A DNA stretch of 64,000 bases from Taenia hydatigena. Its lineage: Eukaryota; Platyhelminthes; Cestoda; Cyclophyllidea; Taeniidae. The translations under genes were made by a program, and so were the position numbers. This document shows, piece by piece, positions 34,891 to 46,205 of this stretch. Under the pieces are notes generated by a model. The model ran no database searches, was not told the origin of the DNA, and was given only the letters and a program-made list of their open reading frames with translations. Each line of letters begins with the position of its first letter. Position 1 is the first letter of the stretch. The stretch covers positions 954,633-1,018,632 of the forward strand of contig JADWOT020000010.1 in the NCBI GenBank assembly GCA_036345935.2, given 5' to 3'.

Positions 34891-37110
34891 ACGTCTCACG
34901 CAACATTATCCTTGGCAGGCGAAGGCGCAAAATTACCAAAAGTATAAATCAATTAAATAAGCGATTATAAGTTCGAACCATTCACCTCAAAAAAGTAAAA
35001 AACTCGTGGAAAGCTAAATTGATTTCATTTTATTTAGTGTCTATGCAATCAGGGCTTTTAATTTTTCCTTTGTTTTTGGAATGTATGGACCTTGCCTTGA
35101 CTAATCTAAAGCAATTCAAGGCGTGGTACAAAATAAGACCGATGCGATCCGCATTCAAAAATCCTTTCAGATAGCGCGAAGACCTGTGCCTAAAATGGTA
35201 AAATAAGCAACCGTCATTATTGCATTCGCTAGGAATTGGACCAATTAATGTTTCCTGAAAAATTTCTACTTCCGTGCAGAACGGTGACCTGATTATAGGG
35301 GTCTTCTAACAAGCGAAGAAGCCATCTGCAGGTCGGAAAAGCACAGGTGCATTAGTTTGTTTAGATGATACGTTAGTGAAGCGGAGGTATGAATTATACG
35401 CGACTTTTATCCCTAGCACGAACTGTGTGCACTTCCTTGAGTGTCCATCGCCAGTTGCTGTGTTTTGGATGTTACCGTTTTGTTCCACTGAAAGGATTAG
35501 GCAGTGCGGCACTTGTGCAATCTCCTTAGCGAATAAAACCTTCTCTTACATGGTCATAAATGCTTGCTAATTCTAAACGCCTCTGCATTCAGTTATGCAT
35601 GGAGCTGAACTAACGGAGAAAATGGGAAACCGTTGGCTATCTATTCGGTAGAATGGCTACACGCTGGAACTGGTTTCTTGCACAGTCATTTCCTCCCTCT
35701 ACTGTAATGAAAGAATTGAAATCAAGTTTAACGTGAATAGTCAGGATTGCCTATGGAATTTCTGTAAAGAAGAGATCTATTAAAACGCTGTTAGGGAAGA
35801 AAAAGGCGTAGGAATCGAAGACTCCATTTATGAATGTTTAAGTCAATGTCACAGGACCCCATGCAATGACACACGGTAGTGAGGAAAATGACCATATTAT
35901 CTATGGATAAAGTATCACAAATGTGTATAAGATGAATGCATTGATATGGTGGTACAAATGACGTGGTGATTTGGAATACTAAGGCATAGAGTTACGAGGT
36001 ATTATAGGATCAGAAGATCAAAGTAAGAACGGTAGGGATTGAAGTTTACTGGTTTGACTTGTTTTATGGATGAATGGACAGATAAGTGCGGAGCACTAGG
36101 ACTCCTTTGAAGTGATTATTAATAATGTTGATAAATGAGAAGGTGTGATCGTCGATGAATGCAGACAAAATTATTTAAGAAATCAAGTAAAAGCCTTAAA
36201 GAAATATTGTAGAGCTATATTTAAACAGGTGATGGATAATTCATTTAGTCCTTGTTGAGCGCACGCGTGATAGGCTGATTGCAAATCTGGATGGGGATAG
36301 GAAGTGGCAGTGACTAATGATTTGTGGAACCGGGATCCATTGTCGTTATTTGGTGGAATGGTTGGAGCCAATTTACATGGATGGATAAAAAAATAAATAC
36401 GTGACCGGCATAACTTGATGACAGGTATTTGAAGTATCCGTGATCTACCATCCGTGGTGGCAAGGGAGCGCATTCAAGCTGCCGATAATCAAGTCTCTAC
36501 TCTCGTTCCCTCAACAAATCCTATAGTCAGATGTCAAAGATTGCGTAGGAATAAAGGTCTTCTTGAACTCTAAGAAAAAACACCTACCAACATAAGCCAG
36601 TGAAAAAAAAACAATTATCCACTCACTTAAACCATCGTGGTGAAGAATCAAGAAGCCATAGTGTATCAGATATGTATTTCAGGCGCGCTAAGTGCGGAAA
36701 CTGGCACGTGCCAAAGAAAAAAGCTGCCAATAGAATTCAAACTTTGACTGTCCTCCGGCTAAGCGGAATCGTTGCTCTGTTACATTTAACCACAGCACAC
36801 TTAATGGCTGCAACAATCGTCGCAATATCGGATCTTAAATTGTGTGATAATATATATATATACAGCAGTTCGCCACAGGAGCAAATTAGTACTGCCTTGT
36901 ACGCAGTTAGAGAACCACATGCTTCCCTTCTAAATTACATTATAAAAAGTGCGAGAGTGCTAGACATGGGGAATCAAGACACTGTGAGAGGCAAACTAAC
37001 TTCATGCCTTGATGAGCTGCTTAAGGGATTGTATATAATCCCAAGCATCATCTCGCAGACGATGTTCACTAGTGCTAGATAACCAGAACGATCATCGTGA
37101 ACTTTGTGCC
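34891..37110. other. Intergenic, no supportable gene
   Basis: Holds two opposing 64-68-codon frames (35,306-35,570) and a 160-codon plus-strand frame (36,600-37,082). The latter starts lysine-rich, has a hydrophobic middle and no recognised motif. Its length is within what chance allows in 64 kb at this base composition. No repeat partner was found. Confidence 0.35.
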
Positions 37111-37139
37111 ATGACTACCAATTCTAAATGACGACAGCA

Positions 37140-37520
37140 TTTTTGAACGAAGACAGATGCTTTACAGTTGAACTGGGCCGTGTGTGGCACGTGACGTGAT
37201 AGCTGGCTGTATCTGAGACACGTCAAGTCCGCATTACGAATACATATGCCAAACTTGACCTTACGCTGACCCAACTTGAGTACTTGTGGCACAATAAGGG
37301 TACATCTGTTATTGGCAGCAGTTGATTAGGAGGATAAATAATTAGTCATGCTAATAAATTTGGGCTGTCTGGTGCAATCGCATTGCTTAATAACCTCCGC
37401 ATCCGTGTCTCTTCCCATCCCCACTGTGTTGGCGCATATTAATGCAACTCCAAAGATCCATTGGCCTTGTGCAACTTGACCGAGGTGCCCCATGACTACC
37501 ATCAAGGACACTATTTACAC
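37140..37520 (+). repeat. Dispersed repeat R6, copy 2
   Basis: Direct match to 23,590 onward (see that entry). The first ~200 bp are clear. Confidence 0.5.
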
Positions 37521-38755
37521 GCATTTTTGCTGGGCATCAAGTGTAGCAATGATGGCAAGGCAAATGCCTCAGTGAGATGCCGACGGATAGTTGTGGCTCG
37601 CGTGCGTTAGGAGCATACGTCTATCGAGTGGTGGATTTGTCTTGTCTATAGCCTTGCAGTCCATTCTAATGCTTTTCCAATCATAGCATCTCATAACAAT
37701 GGAGGTCAGTAAGGCAAGGATGATGACAATTTGAGCTTTGCAGGTAGCAGAACCCCTTGTCAATCCCATTGCATAAAAGTCACTCTCATGGCACGTTTCG
37801 CATACCATCTGACCTACCAATGCCTTTGCAATTGAAGTGCTGCACGTATTCAGTGGTAGAGCTTACGGTCACAATTACGGTTTGCATGCGGATTTGCGCA
37901 TTTGTGCTGAAGTAGAATGCACCCTCTTTCTACAATATCACCAACGATAACTTCAGTTGACACCGATCCAGTTAGCCTTGTAGCTCCATACATATGTGGT
38001 AAATATGTGAATGCTTCAAGAATTAACTGACAAACCTAAAGTTATATTTTTCACTAGAGCTTAATAAAATGGCATGCTTTAGGTTGTTGAAATTTATAGA
38101 TTGCAGGCGCTTCTTCATATGCACTCGGAATGCAGCACAAAATGCAATTATTTATCATCATGGCACCATCCATTATATTCGCTGCTAATTTATGGTAATG
38201 CTTTATCCTGTGTTTGGGAAAGGCATCTGATGCAACTAGATATTTTTCCTTGACCTAACCACACTCAGGTTCCAAACGTGGAGTAAAGTGGTTCTTGCGT
38301 TCCTCCGTTAAGAAACTCTGGCACCACCTTTCGCTTAATGTAGGCCAAACAGGAATCATGGCCCAGGCCTCTCTGTTCAAGGTGCACTGCTTTCATGTAA
38401 AGCAGTCAGGTTTGATTAATTAGCTAAATGATGGGCTCCCATTGTTCGCTAAACACAAGAGCTCATACCTCATGATTTGCACTTTGCACTGAAAGCCAAG
38501 GCGTGGGAAATTGAGAGGAAGGTAGAAAGTGAAGGAAGGGGAGAGGTGAGAGACTGAATAATGTAGCTACATGGTGCAATTACGACAGCTTTGCATGAAT
38601 AACTAAAACTTTGGAATCATCGCTAAGTAAAGCCCATTCACATTACGCTATCCCCTGCGTACTTTGCCATCTAGTCTAATCCGCTCAGTCTTTGATCTCA
38701 GGTGAGGTGATTAGCTAATTTGAACTAAGACAGCCAACATGAGTGTTTAATTATG
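37521..38755. other. Intergenic, no supportable gene
   Basis: One 83-codon minus frame at 37,569-37,820 without motif. Nothing else seen. Confidence 0.4.
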
Positions 38756-38819
38756 CATTGCTTTTCTTTAGTAGAGCACCCTTGCGTCCCTTCAAGCGAA
38801 TGTAAATAAAAGCACACTG

Positions 38820-39110
38820 ATTTCTAAGAACACTTGGCTTCTTAAATATTTCAAAATTCGATACCGGGGACACGTTTTCATCTTCAGTGGAACAGGAACG
38901 TAACAGGCATGTGTTTGGTATTACTTAAAAAGGCACAGCACGGAATACAATTCAAACCCAACCGCGTGTGCCTTTGTGTGGCGCTCCACTTTCAAAAGCG
39001 TATTAGAACTTGCAATTTCTGTGACGCCAGATATGATGCTGTGTACCTAATTACGCACAATACATTTTAATTCGCCTTCAGACTTTAACAGCTCATATGT
39101 CCTTCTCTAC
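38820..39110 (-). pseudogene. C2H2 zinc-finger relic
   Basis: Aligned along its length with the relic at 43,080-43,440 in the same orientation: aacaggaacgtaacaggcatg, cacggaataca, cgtgtgcctttgtgtggcgc. On the minus strand the finger-1 start reads LKCIVRN followed by a stop, and the second Cys of the pair and the His region are damaged. About 50 bp present in the 43-kb copy are missing. Not functional. Confidence 0.55.
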
Positions 39111-39129
39111 ATCATCACATCGCATTTTA

Positions 39130-39460
39130 CACGCGCAATACTTCGTCTTGCCAACGATCTCCTCTAGCTAATCAAGTCTGTGTTTGTTCAATCTCTTATG
39201 CAACTCTGATCTTGCTCTACTCCACCCACTTCGACGCGCAACTCCTTTTATGATTTAATAGAAATTCTGCATTTTTTATCATCTTCTCTATACTTTAGAT
39301 AATTTTTTTCGATTGATTTGGTTCTTCTTTGTTCCATATTCACGACCCAAAAAGCCTATGCTTTCAGCATTGCAGTCTCGGAACATTTAAATCTGCCCCT
39401 TTATTTCCAACGTGATGATCCCAGTGCTTGAGTGGTACGGCATGCCTACTGAGAGCGCAA
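39130..39460 (+). repeat. Dispersed repeat unit B, copy 1
   Basis: Similar to 42,070-42,330 in the same orientation, ending in gatgatcccagtgcttgagtg / catgatcccactaattgaggg and ggtacggcatgcctac / ggtatggcatacttac. It lies to the right of the zinc-finger relic here, but to the left of it at 42-43 kb. Confidence 0.5.
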
Positions 39461-42069
39461 GCTTTACCTCATGCCATCTTAGCCACACCGACCAATTACA
39501 TTTCGCATTTATGCCATCTCCCGAGGGTAGCACACACTTCCATTGGTTTGGGTGCAAACCAAGTCACGATCATACTTTTGCCTTTCTTCTACCATCCACT
39601 ATCTTGGGAATAAATTTCGAGCGCTTACAGCAAAACGCGCTGATCATGCTTTGCCTTTTAAGGATTATTTTTACACTGCACGTTAACGCCTTTTTGTGGC
39701 AGAATCTTCACGACCTTGGTTTAGGTTTGCTTAGGTCGCACACTATCTTGACAGATAAAGCCGAAGTTAACACTCACTACAGAAACATCAGACACATGAT
39801 TTAATACGTTTGCAGCCAAGATCTATCTGCTGGACAGTCAATTCTATCAGAGCCGCGCTGTTTAGGCAAAAACAATTATTCATAATTATTCGGACTGCTT
39901 CAATTCCTGCTCGGATGCCAAGTATAATGTGATTATATATAATTAATTTCAACCCACTTCAACTTGTACATGTATGAATATGGGTCCCGTAAGAGATGTT
40001 TCTGCTCCCAGCTTAGTGTTGACGTCAACGCAAACGAGATATCTGCGTTACGTTTAAATTAGCCCGAAAGTAAATTCTGCAATCTTGGTATTGCGGATTC
40101 TACTCCAGAAATGAAAATAATTGGCAAGGAATCTGTAGCCTAAAGATGCCCTAATATGAAATAATTGTAAAAATCTTAACTGACTGTTTAGGAAAAGTTG
40201 AATTCTCATCAATAAGCTTTTAACAATCCAAACAAAACTGAGCATTATTTCAGAAAACAAAAGGCTCATCTCAATTTCAACTCCATTCCACACACCTTGA
40301 CGGATAGTGTTAAGCTTGCCTATAGCGAGAGTGGGGGCAATGTTTGAGAGACCGAATCTCTTCTTTTTAATGAACGGCGAAACATAATCATCCATGCGAG
40401 TTCCATACAGGTGAAGCGAATCCAGTGTCCGGTCTTAATCACAGACCTTACACATAGCACAATGGAACAGCATAACATTTCGCCAACCTAATCAAATGAT
40501 TGCCTTTTGCATTTGCAACCATGATTGCAATGCATCGTCAACAACTACTCCGTAGCCTTGATTTCAATTACTGAGTGGTGTGTCTAGAAGGCTAAATTAC
40601 CTGGTGAGCGTGGAATAAAGTACTCGTTATTTATTAGGCTTATCAATGTGGTGAGAGTCTGTTTGGCATAACGCAAGCTTAGCCTCCTTTATAGAGAGCC
40701 CAAGACGTGACATTTGATGATGTCTGATAGAGAAACAGTCCAATTTTGCTGAGCCTATGGGTCTTTAAACCTGGCGTTATCATGAAGAGTTTTACAGATG
40801 ACCAAAGATTGGCTAGCAAACATGCACATGTTTTGCATAGAGTGGTAATGACACTCGCAGACTGAGACTGTGGAGCAGGTAGATGCTATGAAATTTAACA
40901 AACGGAAAACTCAAGAGTGCTTGGCAAATTTGAAGCAATAAGAGTTTGTTTTTAAAGTATCTTCGAATTAAAAATTTGAACCAAGGATATTAGGTTCTAA
41001 CATTTTGCCTCTGTCCAGTAAGCGCGGGCTGCAAATGAATCGCTAATGCTCTCCTCGACAACGCAGAGAAAGCGTAAAATTTAAAGAGTATCACCATGTT
41101 GTTGCATTAATATATATGAAAATGTACGAATTTCGGGTTTAGGTAATGAAAACTGCGAAAACCTTTTCTTTGGAACGCAGGATATTTTGAAGCTAGCAAC
41201 AACTAAATGGACTAATTTGTACTCAACTCATTATTAGAGTCAATAAAAATTAGCATGTCCCCCATGCTGTGGGTTCACTGCGCCGTTTTAACTTTTATAA
41301 GAAATAAATAAATCTCGCAAAACTGACAAAATTTGCATTCGTTGCCTAAAATTTGCACAAGTGGAAAGTGGAAAGTACCAAATGACATTACATTAGATCG
41401 CGATTAACCCCTCTCGTATAAACTTCACAATAGCTCAGTTTTATGCTTGTAGACTAGAATTCCAATGGCAAAGTAGTAAGCACTGTTAACAACCGAATTC
41501 TTGTATTCCAGACTGCAGGCACATATTGTCACAGAATCGCAAGTGAGTTTTCCTACGACCGTAAAAGGTCGATTTCATTCAGGAGCAGATAGCTTCGCTA
41601 ACCGCCAGGTGTGTCCAGAGGTTGACTTTGGAACGCTGGCTTGAAAGTAGAGCCAACAATGAGATTGCTGTATTTAGCACAGATCCATAGAGACAGAGGC
41701 TAGCGCATGCCCACATTGCTGATGTCTCTGTGCCTGTAAGTTAAGGATCTCTCTGCTGGGATGCCAGCACTTCTTCCATTCGAAGCATATTCACTTCTTT
41801 CGCACCGCTAAAGCTTGTCATAGACGGCAAAATTCACGTTGAAGATCCTTGAAAGTCGGGTCTGTTTCCTGCTGTCACCAATGTAGCAGCCTGAGGCCTC
41901 CTCTAAGACCAAAGAAAGCAAATTACTTAAAGAAAAATATGCATAATCAACAAGTAGATTGGAATCGGATGTCGTTGGCAGGCTTAGAGGCCAGCTCACA
42001 CAGCACAGACAACGTGGTCCATCAAGTGATTGCAGTGGAACCCAGCAATAGCCAATAGCAATCCAAATC
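39461..42069. other. Intergenic, no supportable gene
   Basis: A 130-codon plus frame (39,412-39,804) starts in unit B and a 113-codon minus frame lies at 40,054-40,395. Neither has a recognisable motif. No tandem array seen. Confidence 0.4.
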
Positions 42070-42330
42070 AGCTCATCTGCGCATTTGCTTATTTCCTTCT
42101 ACACCTGCATTCCTGTGTTACTCCACTTCCTAATGCGAATTTCGTCTTCTTTAGTCCTACAAACGCATTCTGTGTTAATTGATTCGATTTTTTGTTGTTC
42201 TACATTTGCGGCTTAAGATGTGTACGCTTTCATTTTAAGAGTCTCGGGATTTTAAAATATGTCCCCTTTTTCCAGCCTCATGATCCCACTAATTGAGGGG
42301 TATGGCATACTTACCAGAAGCCAAAGTCTC
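42070..42330 (+). repeat. Dispersed repeat unit B, copy 2
   Basis: See the copy at 39,130-39,460. Shared words include gattcgattttttgttgttct / gattgatttggttcttct, gtctcgg, and catgatccca. Confidence 0.5.
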
Positions 42331-43020
42331 CTCTCATTTCAAATGGAATTTTAATTTGCTTAATAATCCGACTCATTGCTATGTCATCAAGGTCATTTGT
42401 GCAGCTTATGTAAGGACCTTAGAGGCCGTTTGTTGCATCTTGCCGATCAAGACCGACCGCAGCCAAATATGCCTCGTAGTGTTTAACTGTTTGTGATTTC
42501 CTTTTTCTAAAAAATACACTATTTCTTCCACACGTCACTTTGGCTACTCACATCTGTAGCGACCGAACGGCAATGGTGAATATGATTCAAATTTATTCGT
42601 TCCACAAACTGGATTTCATATGGTTTCAAAACCACGGAATTTCTCGCTACTTCTACCTGATATCCACCACTGTGACATGACAGCACTGAATTCGACTAAG
42701 AAATGTTTTGATTCTAAAATTTGTCACAAAGGACTTCAAAAGATTCGACTCATTGAATATCAAGTTACCGCCCCGCTTGTCACATCGAATAAAGCTCACA
42801 GTTCTAGTCTACAAATGACGCCAGTTTTTGCCTCATTTTATAAACGGCGGCATCGAGACAAATTTAGCCTATACAATTTGCTGCTAGAATTTTATTGGCT
42901 CGCAACGAAAGCTAAAGCATTCTTTTTCTCATCTGCATTGTGGAGATGATAGCACTTGGGATCGAGTGAAACCAACAGGAGGCAAAGGCGCACCCGCCAA
43001 ATGATATTGCGTTCAATTGA
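42331..43020. other. Intergenic, unrecognised frames only
   Basis: A 109-codon plus frame at 42,620-42,949 has no motif. Sequence just right of it (from ~43,020) joins the repeat containing the zinc-finger relic. Confidence 0.35.
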
Positions 43021-43079
43021 AAATCCACGTGGTCAAAATCATTCTTTAGTAGAGTACCCTTCCGTCTCTTTAAGCACAT

Positions 43080-43440
43080 GTGAGTGAGGAGACACTAGTC
43101 TCCCAGGGCGCTTAACTTTCTCAAATTACTTCGGATTCGATTCCAGGGTCTAGTTTTCGTCTACATTAGAATGGGAACGTGACAAGTGTATGTGATTGGT
43201 CTTACTAGGAGGGCAAGGAGCACGGAATACAACCAAACCTCACCTGCGTGTCTATGTGCGGCGCTCTATTTCCAAAGGCATGTTAAACCCCTTCAGGACA
43301 CTGCATGCGCAAGTATAACCTGTGGTCACCGTGACGCAGGAGGTGTTCCTTCATCCGGTTCAAGCTGTTGTGCTCTTCATTACACACAATGCATTTTATC
43401 CAATGTCGGCCTCTTTTTACACTCTATAGCAAAAATAAGC
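43080..43440 (-). pseudogene. C2H2 zinc-finger relic
   Basis: On the minus strand the order is as in the 29-kb gene: an acceptor-like gctatag, KEADIG, finger 1 (KCIVCNEEHNSLNRMKEHLL), finger 2 remnant (LYLRMQCPEG), then an exon-4-like EVI..SLSAL stretch. A one-base loss between KEADIG and KCIVC breaks the frame relative to the intact gene, and finger 2 contains a stop in place of the Tyr-Asn region. Finger 3 is not seen. Confidence 0.65.
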
Positions 43441-43984
43441 AAAAAAAATAAACTAGTCACACAAAATCTTTCTTTGGCGCGGATATTGGTCTACTAACTA
43501 GCGAATTTTTCATGATGCACTACTTCCTCTATGTGAGACATAATTTGTGGGCATTAAATTTGCTCAGCTTCAAATCAAATGGGTGGAAAGAAAAAGCCCA
43601 TTAGGCGTCCTAACTGCATCCCTCAACCAGCTATGAGGGGTTCCTGATGGCGTCCCCATCGAAAATATACTTTAGTCAGGGGTCGTTATTCATGCGCATC
43701 TCCTAATACAAATACTGGGAAACACGGGTAAAGTAGTCGCATGAGGCTACATATTTCTGCCCCAGCGCATTCCCAAAGCCTTTGAGATTGCTGAAATGGC
43801 TTCATGCAAAACCACTAAGTGCCCTTATTTTAATGCATTTATAATTTTAAACTCCTTTACTCTCAAGCCTCTTCGTGGCTTTGCATTGGCTTAATTCGTT
43901 CGGATTTTATTGACCAAAAACAATTTACAGCCTTCGAAACGCTGATCTTGTAGGTTAACTAACTATCGGTGGGTGCATTTTTGC
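43441..43984. other. Intergenic, 5' flank of the zinc-finger relic
   Basis: No feature recognised apart from a short A-run (43,440-43,450). Confidence 0.35.
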
Positions 43985-44600
43985 TTCAGCTAAAATGACT
44001 TAGTGCATTTTGCATTTTAATAGTATCTTGCTGGCTTAATACAAAAGCTCGCACAGTTAAGGGCTGGCATACAAAATAAAACGTATAAAGTTCTCACAGG
44101 CTTAATACGTGCGAAGCTAAGCCGCTCAAAAGCGACAGATCTAAAGGGTTATAGTATGCTGTTGATAAACTATTTGTATTGACTTTCGTAGTATTATTTT
44201 TAGGTTAGTTATATACCGAACCACTCGGAACATTCTGTGCTGTTTTACTTATTGCTAGTGATTGCACGGAACTGATGAGACTGCCTCTAGTGCCTTAAGC
44301 GGCAAACAGCAGATTTTAAGGTAAGGAATAATCAAGAAGAGTGTTGCTACTAATACCGCGTTCTTTTTCTTATTGTCGCTTTAGCGCATTGGGCAACTGA
44401 ATCTCTGATTTAGAGATCAAGCCAAGTAGTCAGTGAAAGTGGCGGCTTTAAATGGCCCTAAATAAATCGCAGTCCAATAGGTTTGTGCATTAGTGCACAT
44501 CCTTCACCGTGCGCCTCGGTTCTAATTCATCTGAGCTGGTTGATCTAAAGGTCCCTCACCTAACATACAAAGGTTCTTCCACTTTTCGACTTTCCTTACC
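43985..44600 (+). repeat. Dispersed repeat R4, copy 2
   Basis: Matches 21,020-21,260 of the IR2 left arm directly (ctgttgataaactatttgt..attgac, ggttagttatataccgaacca, cattctgtgc) and also 19,180-19,690. It is a third, unlinked copy of part of the IR2 arm. Confidence 0.6.
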
Positions 44601-45277
44601 AAAGCTGCAACATAAATATCTAGAACTCTGCATTTTGCTTTGAAAGGTATTTTAAATTGCAACAATGTGCCCTCTCTGCAAACGAAAAAATGGCATCATA
44701 TTGGATAAAACCCTGCTCAAAACTCAAGAATGCAGCCATTAACCTTTACATTCATGTTTTAAATGCAATCCTTATTTCGGCACAAACTGTCGTATTACAT
44801 GCTACTGGTCAATGCGCGTCTTAAGGAGTACGCTCAGTGACGGCACGACATATTTCAGACTAGAAGCTTGAAATGCGGGTTAAACTCAGGAGTAGATCTT
44901 AAATCCGGACAAATTTTCCCATTATTTCAAGCAATGGCTGTGTATATGCATTCTATCGCAGGTATACTCGAATCGCAATGGGGATTGCTATTTACCTGTT
45001 TTAAGAAATGGACTACACTTGGTCCTAAACTCATTAGGATTTTCTGGTTATATTTGTCTGATAGCTTTCACCTAAGGTGGAGTAGCAAAGCACCTAACAA
45101 AAATGGGTTGAACGGACAAGTTTGGGAAAGTCTTCAAATAGAATAAGCACAAGCTTATTGTGTAGACATCGTTACATTGAGGAAGCGCAAAATTATAGGT
45201 AAAAAATTAGTCGTTACAAAGAGCATTATACATATATACATGCTAGTATTAAACACATTTTTCTCCTAAATCTAGAT
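44601..45277. other. Intergenic, no supportable gene
   Basis: A 92-codon plus frame at 44,868-45,146 without motif. Otherwise nothing seen. Confidence 0.35.
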
Positions 45278-45790
45278 AGTAGGACTTGGAGCATCCTCTT
45301 CCTCATCTGCATTAGGATTGAGTGCAGCACGCATGAGGCGAACACGCAACCGGCCATTGACTTCGCGTTCATTTATATGCTCCTGTTCTGTGTGTGATAA
45401 CATCACATTCAAGCGGTCAAAAGTAGATCCGCAAACACTACAGCGGCTCTAGGCTATCAGGGGTTCTTAGTCTTCTCATGACTTCCTGAATTGATGCCGG
45501 TAGCTCAAATGCATTCTTTATAAGAAGGAACGTATGAAGAATTATTCATTGGCAATAATGGTAGAGCAAGGAGCATTGACTGCAATCGAACCTTACCACC
45601 ATGTGTCTTTCTGTGATGCACTATACTTTTGTAAAAGTGCCGCAACCCTCGAAGCAGAACGTGCAATTACTGTGACGCAGGAGGTGTTGGTGCATCCTAT
45701 CTAAGCTGTTACACTCTTTGCCACAGTCAGTACATTTGTATCTACCAGCAGCTTTCTTTTCGCCCTCTAAGTGCATCGCCAATGGTTTGG
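45278..45790 (-). pseudogene. C2H2 zinc-finger relic, best preserved of three
   Basis: Read on the minus strand: finger 1 YKCTDCGKECNSLDRMHQHL ending in H-x3-H; a damaged finger 2 (FCFEGCGTF) with a TAG inside; a gtaaggttcg donor at the same place as the donor of the 29-kb gene (gtaaggtttgg); an exon-4-like LPASIQEVMRRLRTP; then finger 3 (VCGSTFDRLNVMLSHTEQEH) and a C-terminus ending DAPSPTI-stop. The last part aligns codon for codon with the intact gene. The 36-nt intron equivalent is missing or altered, and a TAG lies just before finger 3. Repeat R5 lies immediately upstream. Confidence 0.75.
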
Positions 45791-46205
45791 CTGAAACAAT
45801 GTGCAGCCGAAGGCTATTTCAGAAGCTAAAGCTGCTTTAAAATAAAAATCAGCCAGTACACTATGATGAAACTTAAAGGGCTGCTTCTGCACTGCGAAGT
45901 CCATGACATAACGGAGAGAGAAGTCTATTCCACGTGGCTTATGCACAAACCATTGATGGCTGGTCCTTGAAAGCTCGAGATGATATGATGTACTCAAAGC
46001 CAATGCATTCAAGGAACGCGAATTTCATATGCCATTGTACCTAGTTTAGTAATGCCTCAACCTATAAATACGCACATCCCATTGAATATTAATCGCTGTT
46101 CTTATTAGAAGGCTTTAATTTAGAGTTAAGTATAATTTTGACAATTCAAAAAAAGTCTAGAAAAGCGGTTTAAAGAGTGGAAGACTGCGCAGCTCTTGGC
46201 AAAGC
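45791..46205 (+). repeat. Dispersed repeat R5, compact copy
   Basis: Matches 6,725-7,082 and then 8,585-8,765 without the 1.5 kb that separates them there; the join is near 46,026. Confidence 0.7.

Noticed and set aside
36600..37082. 160-codon plus-strand frame
   Set aside because: No domain, no repeat partner and no splice context. One such frame is expected by chance in 64 kb at this base composition.
43128..43147. tRNA-like box (ggattcgattccag)
   Set aside because: Resembles a T-loop, but no acceptor stem or D-arm can be drawn around it; it falls inside a zinc-finger relic.
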